Part shown: piece by piece, positions 1 through 7,312 of the stretch
Layout: each line of letters starts with the position of its first letter
Numbering within the stretch: the stretch's first letter is position 1
NCBI GenBank assembly: GCA_041402125.1
Contig: JAWKSY010000003.1
Location: forward strand, 1 to 64,000
Origin: JAWKSY01 sp041402125
GTDB taxonomy: Bacteria > Planctomycetota > GCA-002687715 > DRQF01
Length of the DNA: 64,000 nucleotides
Direction: 5' to 3'
The notes under the pieces: generated by a model
The model's input: the letters and a program-made list of their open reading frames with translations, nothing else
What the model was told of the DNA's origin: nothing
Databases searched by the model: none
Translations under genes and position numbers: made by a program

Positions 1-369
1 GTCATCGACTTCATCTTCCGGGTGCTCGGTCTCGAGTACGAGGGCCGCACGGACTTCGTCCACGTGAAGCCGGCCGACGGCATGGAGGAGGGTCTCGCCA
101 CCGTCGCGGACATCGCGAAGGAAGAGAACGCCCGGGCCGATCTGAAGGCGAAGGAGCTCGGTCTCGAGTTCGAGGCGGGCCGGGATCTCGGCCGCTCGCT
201 CGAGGGCGCGCGCTTCGAGGTCAGCGAGGGCGGACGCTCGGCGATCGGCGACCACCTCTCGAGCATGATGGGCGACGCGCCCTTCTGCGACGTCTGCGGA
301 CACGTGACCGTGCGCAACGGGGCCTGCTACAAGTGCCTCAACTGCGGCAGCTCGCTCGGCTGCTCGTGA
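1..369 (+). CDS. nrdJ: Vitamin B12-dependent ribonucleoside-diphosphate reductase, C-terminal part
   Basis: This is the 3' end of a gene that begins outside the window. The frame is open from base 1 to a TGA at 367-369, giving 122 residues. The tail has a Cys-rich segment with CDVCGH, CYKCLNCG and a final GCS, typical of class II (adenosylcobalamin) ribonucleotide reductases. There the C-terminal cysteines are thought to relay electrons to the active site. The enzyme makes deoxyribonucleotides from ribonucleotides with or without oxygen. A hairpin terminator follows 31 bases after the stop. The assignment rests on the tail only, but the cysteine pattern is distinctive. Confidence 0.85.
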   Translation, partial: VIDFIFRVLGLEYEGRTDFVHVKPADGMEEGLATVADIAKEENARADLKAKELGLEFEAGRDLGRSLEGARFEVSEGGRSAIGDHLSSMMGDAPFCDVCGHVTVRNGACYKCLNCGSSLGCS

Positions 370-399
370 TCGCAGACCGAAGCGGTCGGACATGACCCC

Positions 400-434
400 G
401 AGGGACCCCGGAGCCCAGCGCTTCGGGGTCCCTC
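400..434 (+). terminator. Hairpin terminator after nrdJ
   Basis: Arms gagggaccccg (400-410) and cggggtccctc (424-434) pair perfectly over 11 bases around a 13-base loop. The bases after it (gtcttcgtt) are only mildly T-rich. It sits directly after the reductase stop and before the next gene, so it probably ends the nrdJ transcript. Confidence 0.6.
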
Positions 435-483
435 GTCTTCGTTACACTCCGGCCTCATCGCACTCACCGCGGGGGATCGAGCC

Positions 484-732
484 ATGGCGGCGCGCAGAAG
501 TCTCTGGATCAGCGACCTTCCGGGGAACGTTCCGCTCGAGGACGTGGTGACCGTATTGCAGGCCGAGCTCGGCCTGTCGCGTCCCTGCGCGGTGCAGCAC
601 GCGGCCAACGTCGGGGCCGGAAGCATCGCGCGCTTCACCAGCGACGACGCCACGAGCATCGAGCGCGTTCGCGCCGCCTTCGGTCGCCTCGGCTGCCGGC
701 TCGAGGACGCCTTCGAGAGTCAGGCGTCCTGA
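484..732 (+). CDS. Small hypothetical protein (82 aa)
   Basis: The reading frame starts at ATG 484 and codes 82 residues with codon usage like the neighbours. The N-terminal SLWISDLPGNVPLEDV stretch followed by alternating helix and strand patterns could fit a small ferredoxin-like or RRM-like fold. I recognise no family. There is no signal peptide or membrane segment. It lies 22 bases before the dCTP-deaminase-like gene on the same strand and could be co-transcribed with it. Function unknown. Confidence 0.5.
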   Translation: MAARRSLWISDLPGNVPLEDVVTVLQAELGLSRPCAVQHAANVGAGSIARFTSDDATSIERVRAAFGRLGCRLEDAFESQAS

Positions 733-754
733 CCGGACGGGAGACGAGCGAGCC

Positions 755-1873
755 GTGGAATCACCGTCGCGTTACGCCGGGGCCCTGGCCGCCGAGGACC
801 TTCGCGAGTTGATCGCGTGCGGCGCGATCCGCGGCGAGACGCCGATCCGCGACGCGCAGATCCAGCCCGCGAGCCTCGACCTCACTCTCTCCGCCGAGGC
901 CTACAAGCTCCCGGGATCCATGCTTCCGCTGCGCCACGAGGGCGTGCGCGAGCTGCTCGAGCGCTTTCACGCCCGCCCGATGGATCTCTCGCGGCCGACC
1001 TTCCTCGATCGCGGTCGCGTCTATCTGGTGCGGCTGAACGAATCCCTCGATCTGCCCGCGGGGGTCGGCTGCTACACGAACAGCAAGTCGAGCACCGGTC
1101 GCATCGACCTCCAGACGCGCACGATCGGCGACGGGAACCCGCGCTACGAGAAGCACCGCCGCGGCTATCGCGGCGAGATCTGGCTCGAGATCATCCCGAA
1201 GTCCTTCGACGTGCGATTGAGCGCCGGGGTCTCCCTGAACCAGGCGATCTTCTACGGCGACCGCCGCATCCTGGACGACGTCGCGCTGGCCGAGCTCGTC
1301 GCTCGCGAGACGCTCGTCCGCGACCGCGAGGGACGCCCGATGGGCGGCGACGCGATCGAGATCGACCAGGGACTCCTGATGTCGATCGCCTCGAGCAGGA
1401 CCTCGTCGGGTACGTCCGCGCGGCGATCCCCGAGGCCCCTCGTCCTCGACGAACCTCGCGAGCACGCGGTGGGCTTCTTCGAGCCGATCACCCGTCCTCG
1501 AGACGGTCGCCTCTTCCTCATGAAGGGAACGCTACACATCCTATCAGCGCGACCCTCGAGTACCTGCGGGTGCCGAAGGACTTCGCGGTCGAGATGCTCC
1601 CCTTCGAGACGACGGCGGGGAATTCCGCGCGCATTACGCAGGCTTCTTCGATCCGGGTTTCCGGATGGGGAGACGCCGGCGAAGGACGGCACGCCGCCGT
1701 CTCGAGGTGCGCCTACGACGACGACCTCGTCCTCCGCCACGGCCAGCCGATCTGCAAGATGGTGTGAGCGCCTCACCCGCCCCGCGCGGCGGTGGCCTAC
1801 GGCCCGCACCGGCACGAACCACTACGCCGATCAGCGCGGCCGCGACTCTCCGAAGTACTTCCGCTCGTCCTGA
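755..1873 (+). CDS. 2'-deoxycytidine 5'-triphosphate deaminase-like protein, frame-disrupted
   Basis: The first about 210 residues read cleanly and resemble the long (about 360 aa) DCD family, with IQPASLDLTL and YTNSKSSTGRIDLQTRT, the region that carries the catalytic and nucleotide-binding residues. This family deaminates dCTP to dUTP for dTTP synthesis. After about 1390 the homologous text jumps between frames: EQDLVGYVRAAIPEAP in one, LVLDEPREHAVGFFEPIT in the first again, then EYLRVPKDFAVEMLPFETTAG in the other. At least four small indels are needed. The end KYFRSS at 1873 matches the usual family C-terminus. Because the remaining text is well conserved, I favour sequencing error over gene decay. 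The start ATG/GTG region at 755 follows GGGAGACGAG, a plausible ribosome site. Confidence 0.7.
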   Translation: MESPSRYAGALAAEDLRELIACGAIRGETPIRDAQIQPASLDLTLSAEAYKLPGSMLPLRHEGVRELLERFHARPMDLSRPTFLDRGRVYLVRLNESLDLPAGVGCYTNSKSSTGRIDLQTRTIGDGNPRYEKHRRGYRGEIWLEIIPKSFDVRLSAGVSLNQAIFYGDRRILDDVALAELVARETLVRDREGRPMGGDAIEIDQGLLMSIASSRTSSGTSARRSPRPLVLDEPREHAVGFFEPITRPRDGRLFLMKGTLHILSARPSSTCGCRRTSRSRCSPSRRRRGIPRALRRLLRSGFPDGETPAKDGTPPSRGAPTTTTSSSATASRSARWCERLTRPARRWPTARTGTNHYADQRGRDSPKYFRSS

Positions 1874-1883
1874 GCGGGCAGGC

Positions 1884-2966
1884 TCAGAGCCGCGGCGCAA
1901 CCGAGTAGAGCCGCGCGCGGAGCAACGCCTCCTGGACCGCGACCTCGCACTCGTGCCCGGCGAAGCGCGCCGTGAGCCGCGAGCCCGGCGCATCGGATCC
2001 GCGCCGGACGAACCCCAGCGCGACCGGATGACCGAAGTCCGAGAAGGGCAGGGCGCTCGTGACGACGCCGACCTCCTTGTCGTCGACGACGAGGCTCGCG
2101 CCGGCGCGGAGCGTGGCGTCGCCGAGGATCGCGACGAGGCGCCGTTACCGAGCCGTAGGTCCGGATGCGCGCGATCGTCTCCTGGCCGACGTAGCAGCCC
2201 TTCGTGTAGGAGATCGCCTCGGGGATCCCGCATTCGGGCGGCAGGCGTCCCTCGGTGAGCTCGCGCTCCCAGGCCGGCACGCCGGCCTCGATGCGGAGCG
2301 CCTGGAAGGCCTCGTCCCCGGCGGGGAGGACGTCGGCGTGGGTGAGGATCGCCTCGCCGACCGCGTCCGCGTGCGCGAAGTCGAGCTCGACGAGTGCGGC
2401 GCGATCGCCGGTCTCCGGCCATCCGATCGCGCGCCGGATGTCCGCCGAAGTCGCGCGCGAAGTGCTGAGTAGGGGGTCGGCGCCGTCGCCGTGCCTGCCT
2501 GATCGGCGAGCACGTCGAAGGCCAGCGGCCCCGAGAGGAGGATGCGGGCCGGGTCGACCTCGGGGAGGACCAGCTCGCAGTCCTCGAGCATCGCGACCGG
2601 CGCCATCCGGTCGCGGACCCAATCGCGGCGCGACTCCGGCACGAGGAGGCGCACGCGATCGGCGGCCTCGATCAGGACGACGGCGTCACTCATGAGCCGA
2701 CCCTTGCGATCGAGGAAGGCGGCGTAGGCGCCCTGGCCGGGGGCGAGCCCGCGGAGATCCTGCGTCACCTGGCCCTGCACCGCCTTCATCGCGTGGGCGC
2801 CGATCACCTGATCACGGGCGATGTGCTCGAAGAAGCCGGCCTTGCGGCGCGAGCCAGAGACCTCGTGCAGGGGATCCCGAAATGCAGGAAGCGGGGCGCC
2901 CGTCGTCAGGCCGAGGACGCCGCCGCGGGCGGCGAGGATCGCGGTCAGGGGAGTCGGGACGGGCAT
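1884..2966 (-). CDS. ygfZ: Folate-binding protein YgfZ (GcvT-like), frame-disrupted
   Basis: YgfZ proteins bind folate and help assemble or repair Fe-S proteins. The signature KGCYVGQET is present at about 2185-2205 on the minus strand. The N-terminus (from 2966) reads continuously to about 2490. The middle, with EISYTKGCYVGQE context, continues in a second frame to about 2145, and the C-terminus runs in a third frame to a stop at 1884-1886. Two indels would restore a protein of about 360 residues, the normal length. It converges with the DCD-like gene. Its neighbour across the divergent promoter is a cysteine desulfurase, in keeping with an Fe-S role. Confidence 0.75.
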
Positions 2967-3076
2967 GCGGTTCCTCCTCGGGCGCGACGCGGGTCATCCC
3001 CGCCGGGCGAGGGTATCATGGGCGGGCCGGACCGAAGCCCCGTCAGGGCGGACGCGCCGCACCGGCGAAGGATGCG

Positions 3077-4218
3077 ATGACCGACCGGCCGATCTACCTC
3101 GACAACAACGCGACGACGCCTCTCGACCCGCGCGTGCTGGAGCGATGATGCCCTGGCTCACCGGGGCCTTCGGCAACGCGGCGAGCCGTTCGGCATCGAG
3201 GCCCGGGCCGCGGTCGAACGCGCCCGGGGGCGGGTGGCGCGAAGGCCCTCGGCCCGCGCCGACGAGATCGTCTTCACCTCGGGCGCGACCGAGTCGACCA
3301 ACCTCCGCCCTGCGGGGCCTCTTCCGGGCCCGCAGGCTTGGCTTCTCGATCGTCACCGCCCCGACCGAGCACAAGGCGACCCTCGACACCGCGAAACGCC
3401 TCGTCGCGCGCGGCGCCCGGCTGACGATGCTCGCCGTCGACGGTGAGGGGAGGATCGACCTCGGCGAGCTCGCCGACGTGATCACCGGACCCGAAACGGT
3501 GGTCTCGCTGATGCACGCGAACAACGAGATCGGCGTCCTCCATCCGATCGAGGCGATCGGCGCGCTCTGTCGCGAGCGCGGCGCGCTCTTCCACTGCGAC
3601 GCCGCCCAGTCCTTCGGAAAGCTCCCGATCGACGCCGCGAAGGCCGGGATCGATCTGCTCTCGCTCTCCGCGCACAAGCTCTACGGGCCGAAGGGCGTCG
3701 GCGCGCTCTTCGTCGGCCCGAGGGTGCCGGGGCTCGAGGAGCAGATCCACGGGGGAGGCCACGAGGGCGGCCGGCGCTCGGGCACGCTGAACGTGCCCGG
3801 ACTCGTCGGGCTCGGCGAGGCGACGCGGCTCGCGGTGGCCGACCAGGACGAGGAACGGGAGCGCCTCCTCGGACTCCGCGATCGGCTCCTCGAGCGCCTC
3901 CGGGCCGAACTGGACGACTTCCGGGTGAACGGCCCCCTCGACGACCGCATCGAGGGCAACCTGAACCTCAGCTTCGGCGGGGTCGATCCGGCGCTGCTGC
4001 TCCTCGCGATCCCCGATCTCGCGCTCTCCTCGGGCAGCGCCTGCAACAGCGACACCGTCGAGCCGAGCTACGTCCTGACCGCCATCGGCCGGGAGGGAAC
4101 GGAGGCCGCGGCCGCCCTCCGCTTCGGCATCGGGCGCTTCACCACGCCCGAGGAGATCGAGCGGGCCGCCGACGCGGTCGTGGCCGGGGTCCGGGGACTG
4201 CGCGAGATGGCCGGCTGA
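3077..4218 (+). CDS. Cysteine desulfurase (IscS/NifS family), one or more frameshifts near the 5' end
   Basis: This PLP enzyme takes sulfur from cysteine to feed Fe-S cluster and thio-cofactor assembly. IYLDNNATTPLDP follows the ATG at 3077. Then SAHKLYGPKG holds the PLP lysine, and SSGSACNSDTVEPSYVL holds the sulfur-accepting cysteine on its mobile loop. The first about 22 residues lie in one frame up to a stop at 3148, and the next about 60 residues need further corrections between 3140 and 3310. From there the main frame is intact to 4218. Total length would be about 380 residues, normal for the family. An A-type carrier follows 82 bases later, so the pair makes a short Fe-S assembly cluster. 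Confidence 0.85.
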
Positions 4219-4300
4219 GGGACCTCGTTCCCGCCGTTTTCCCGGGCGGCCCCGCGGCGCTATCATGGACCATCGACCCCCGGCGAGGAGCAGCCCAGCG

Positions 4301-4624
4301 ATGATCGTCGTCACCGACAAGGCCGCGGATTGGATCCAGCGGCTCAAGAAGGACCACTCGGCCGAGGACACCGCCGGCCTGCGCATCACCGTCGAGGGCG
4401 GCGGTTGCTCGGGCTTCCAGTACAAGATGGACTTCGGCCCGGAGCGCGACGGCGATCGCGTCTTCGAGAACGGCGAGGCGCGGGTCTTCGTGGACCCGAA
4501 GAGCCTGATGTTCGTGGACGGCTCGGTCCTCGACTACAGCGACGCCCTCACCAACGGCGGATTCGTGGTGAAGAACCCCCAAAGCACCGGCGAGTGCGGC
4601 TGCGGGATGTCCTTCTCCGTCTGA
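4301..4624 (+). CDS. A-type iron-sulfur carrier / insertion protein (HesB/IscA family)
   Basis: A protein of 107 residues that carries Fe-S clusters to target enzymes. The three cluster-binding cysteines are visible: one in GGGCSGFQY and two in the C-terminal ECGCGMSF. I use ATG 4301 (MIVVTDKAADW) because the family starts there and GAGGAG lies upstream. An in-frame ATG at 4265 would add 12 residues without homology. It follows the cysteine desulfurase, which fits joint use. ErpA-like rather than IscA-like is possible but cannot be settled here. Confidence 0.88.
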   Translation: MIVVTDKAADWIQRLKKDHSAEDTAGLRITVEGGGCSGFQYKMDFGPERDGDRVFENGEARVFVDPKSLMFVDGSVLDYSDALTNGGFVVKNPQSTGECGCGMSFSV

Positions 4625-4632
4625 TCCCGCCC

Positions 4633-5091
4633 ATGCGCGACGCCGAAGGCGGGCTCCGACCCTTCCATCTCGCGGTGCCGGTCGACGACCTGGGCGCCGC
4701 GCGTCGCTTCTACGGCGGCGTGCTCGGACTCAAGGAGGGGAGGAGTTCCGAGCGCTGGATCGACTTCGACTTCGGCGGCCACCAGTTCGTCGTGCACCGC
4801 GTCGAGCGCGGCACCGTCGAGGCGAGCCGCAATCCCGTCGACGGGGATCGAGTCCCGGTCCCGCACTTCGGGATCGTCCTGCGCCCGGAGGCCTTCGAGG
4901 CCCTCGTCGAGCGCCTCCGCGACGCCGACTGGCCGATCGAGATCGGACCGCGCCGCCGTTTCGAAGGGCGGGCCGGCGAGCAGTGGACGCTCTTCCTGCG
5001 CGATCCGGCCGGCAACGCGCTCGAGTTCAAGGCCTTCCGCGACGACCGGGCCCTGTTCGCCTCCGATCCCGACGCGCCGCCTTACGCCTGA
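4633..5091 (+). CDS. VOC-superfamily (glyoxalase/dioxygenase-like) protein
   Basis: Length is 152 residues. RPFHLAVPVDDLGAARRFYGG opens a first beta-alpha-beta-beta-beta unit, and FLRDPAGNALEFKAF closes the second, the classic VOC pattern. Candidate metal ligands are the His in FHLAV, the His in PHFGIV and the Glu in LEFKAF. VOC proteins act as lyases, dioxygenases or binding proteins, and the substrate cannot be told from sequence. The start ATG is 9 bases after the Fe-S carrier stop, so it is probably in the same transcript. Confidence 0.75.
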   Translation: MRDAEGGLRPFHLAVPVDDLGAARRFYGGVLGLKEGRSSERWIDFDFGGHQFVVHRVERGTVEASRNPVDGDRVPVPHFGIVLRPEAFEALVERLRDADWPIEIGPRRRFEGRAGEQWTLFLRDPAGNALEFKAFRDDRALFASDPDAPPYA

Positions 5092-5118
5092 CCGTCGTCC
5101 GACGCCGCGATGGAACCC

Positions 5119-5229
5119 GATGCACGTACGGTGCCAGTCACCCGATGTGCATTTCCGGGCGACCCGGATTCGCATGCGGTGGCGCTGGATCGGAAATGCA
5201 CATCGGGTGACTGGCACCGTACGTGCATC
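5119..5229. repeat. 39-bp perfect inverted repeat (REP/BIME-like element)
   Basis: Arms 5119-5157 and 5191-5229 are exact reverse complements over 39 bases, separated by 33 bases. Each arm contains the core GGTGCCAGTCACC. As I recall, this motif type is common in palindromes mobilised by REP-associated tyrosine transposases. No transposase lies nearby. The RNA would fold into a very stable hairpin between the VOC gene and the tRNA gene. Role as a terminator or mRNA stabiliser is possible but not shown. Confidence 0.75.
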
Positions 5230-5334
5230 TCGACGCCGGCCTCGGAGAGACGCTCATCCGGTGACCGGCAACGAACCAGCGACTTCGCGATGCCCGAGGG
5301 GGAGACCCGACCCGCATCTCCGGCCCGAAACGCG

Positions 5335-5369
5335 GGAAGCCCCGAAGTCCTGGGGACCTCGGGGCTTCC
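5335..5369 (-). terminator. Hairpin terminator downstream of tRNA-Gly(GCC)
   Basis: Arms ggaagccccga (5335-5345) and tcggggcttcc (5359-5369) pair over 11 bases. Read on the minus strand, the hairpin lies just past the tRNA 3' end and is followed by a short T run (CGTTTCG). Confidence 0.55.
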
Positions 5370-5372
5370 GAG

Positions 5373-5446
<74 letters not shown>

Positions 5447-5547
5447 GAGTGGGCAGATTTTATCGGCGTCGCCCCGACCCTCAAGGGGTTTTTGCCTCGG
5501 CTTTTCCGTCCGTCCGGGGCGTCTCGCCCGGCCGGTATAGTCCGGGA

Positions 5548-6746
5548 ATGACGACCAAGACCGGATCTCGCCGGGCGACCCGCTTCCTGCTCGTGGCCTG
5601 CCTGACGGTGGTGGGCTGCGCCTCGCCCGGAGGCGGCGCCGCCGATTATCGCCGTGTGCTCGACTTCGCGTCCCTCCGCCTGGCCCAGGGCGACGCGGGC
5701 GGCGCCCGCGAGGCCCTCGTCGAGCTCCGGTTCCGCGAGGCCGAGGACCCGGACCGGCGTCGCTACTTCCAGCTCCTCGGCGACTCGAGCCTGGCCCTGG
5801 GGGCCTCGCAGGACGCCATCGACGCCTACCACCGCGCCCGGGCCCATGCCGCCGCGGATGACACCGAAACGATCCGCACCACCGGGATCGGCATCGCCCG
5901 GGCGAATCAGGATCTCCGGCGCTGGCGGGCGGCCGAGCGTCACCTCGAGGAGGCGCTCTCCTACACGGAAGCGACCGACCAGCGCGATCGTATCTACGTC
6001 ATGCTGGCCGACGGCGCCCTCGAACAGGGTGACACGCCCGCGGCGCGCGACTGGCTCGGCAAGGTCCGCGACCGGGGCACCTGGCGCTACTCGGCGCTCG
6101 CCGAGCGCGCCCGCTCCGCGCCGGTCACCCGTCGTTCTCCCGTCGCCGATTCCTCGCGACCGCGACCCGTCCTACCGCGGCCCGTCCCCTCCGATCCGTC
6201 TCCCGCGCGCCCCCGGGTCGTGACCCCGCAGATCTTCGCGCGCGCGACTGGGGCGCCGGCAGCATCCGCTCGAGCGGGAATCCCGAGCCCATGGAGAAGC
6301 CCTGGCGCATCACCGTCCATCACGGCGGCGAGGAGCAGCCGGACGCTCCGGTCTCGAAGCGGGCGGCGATCGATCGGATGCGCTCCTACCAGTCCGCGCA
6401 CTTCCAGCGCGGCTGGGCCGACATCGGCTACCACTTCGTGATCGACGGAGCAGGGCGGATCTGGGAGGGGCGCCTGACCCGCTGGCAGGGCGCCCACGCC
6501 GGCAACGCCGACCTCAACCGCGGCAACATCGGCATCTGCCTCATGGGCAACTACGAGGAGCGCCAGCCCTCCGCCGAGCAGGTCAGCGCGCTGCGTTCGC
6601 TCCTGACCTGGCTCACGACCGAGTAAGGCATCCGCGGGGCCGCCGTCGTCGGACACGACGAGGGCATGGCCGGCATCGCGAAGGGCACCGCCTGCCCCGG
6701 TCGCTACCTGCAGTCCGTCCTGCGCGAGATCCGCTCCCAGCTCTGA
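5548..6746 (+). CDS. Lipoprotein with repeat region fused to N-acetylmuramoyl-L-alanine amidase (Amidase_2/PGRP), frame-disrupted
   Basis: From ATG 5548 a signal peptide ends in the lipobox VVGC. About 150 residues of TPR-like helices follow (for example SSLALGASQDAIDAYHRA), then a Pro/Arg-rich linker. The amidase domain begins around ITVHHGGE. Likely zinc ligands are the second His of VHHGG, the His of GAHAGN and the Cys of KGTACPGRYL. It should cut the amide bond between muramic acid and the stem peptide from the periplasmic side. An indel near 6245-6290 separates the two halves. A second at about 6624 (gag taa ggc, where the family has a Tyr) hides the last 40 residues, which end at TGA 6744-6746. 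Otherwise the gene looks intact. Confidence 0.75.
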
Positions 6747-6756
6747 TCCGCGCCTC

Positions 6757-7203
6757 TCAGCGCCGCGAGAAGGGGATGACGATCTCCGTCCCGGGCGGGA
6801 TCGGACGACCCGGCGCGAGGTCCGGGTTGCTGTCGCGGAGGAGGGGGGCGAAGTCCCCCTCGCCGAAGTACTTCCTCGCCAGATCCTCGAGCGTGTCGCC
6901 CTCGCGCGCCCGGTAGCGGATGTCGCGGCCGAGGTCCCGCATCCGGAGCTCCTCGTCGTCGAGCGTCCGGCGACCCTCCACGTCGAAGACGTCCTCGAAG
7001 CGCGGCCCCTCCTCGAGCCACTCGCGCCCGCGCGGGTCGAGGGTCTTGTCGGGCTCGGGATTCGAGGACGGCGCCCCCGGGATCTTGTCGAGATCGGTGC
7101 CCCGGTTGCGAAAGGCGGCATCCACGACGAAGAACAGGAGCCCGAGGACCCCGATCGCGATCAGGCCGAATCCGAGGATGACGGGGGAGTTGCGTGACGC
7201 CAT
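6757..7203 (-). CDS. Membrane-anchored LysM protein
   Basis: Length is 148 residues. One N-terminal membrane span (residues about 8-27, VILGFGLIAIGVLGLLFFVV) is followed by an acidic linker and a C-terminal LysM domain (YRAREGDTLEDLARKYFG to PPGTEIVIP). LysM binds peptidoglycan glycan chains, so the protein probably tethers or scaffolds at the wall. It converges with the amidase, 10 bases away, which may suit a shared cell-wall role. I take ATG 7203 (MASRNSPV) as start, because the six residues before it add nothing. Confidence 0.75.
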   Translation of the reverse strand: MASRNSPVILGFGLIAIGVLGLLFFVVDAAFRNRGTDLDKIPGAPSSNPEPDKTLDPRGREWLEEGPRFEDVFDVEGRRTLDDEELRMRDLGRDIRYRAREGDTLEDLARKYFGEGDFAPLLRDSNPDLAPGRPIPPGTEIVIPFSRR

Positions 7204-7257
7204 GCCCGCATCGTCGCACATCGGCGGCGCGGTCGGGAGGGTCCCCGCGAAACGAAA

Positions 7258-7290
7258 CGAGCCCGTCGGAGCGCGGCTCCGACGGGCTCG
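7258..7290 (-). terminator. Terminator of the trmD-rplS-secDF transcript
   Basis: A 15-base perfect stem (7258-7272 with 7276-7290) with a GCG loop lies 22 bases after the secDF stop. On the minus strand it is followed by TCGTTTCGTTT, so it fits an intrinsic terminator well. Confidence 0.8.
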
Positions 7291-7312
7291 TCTCGATCGG
7301 AAGGCGTCCGGA

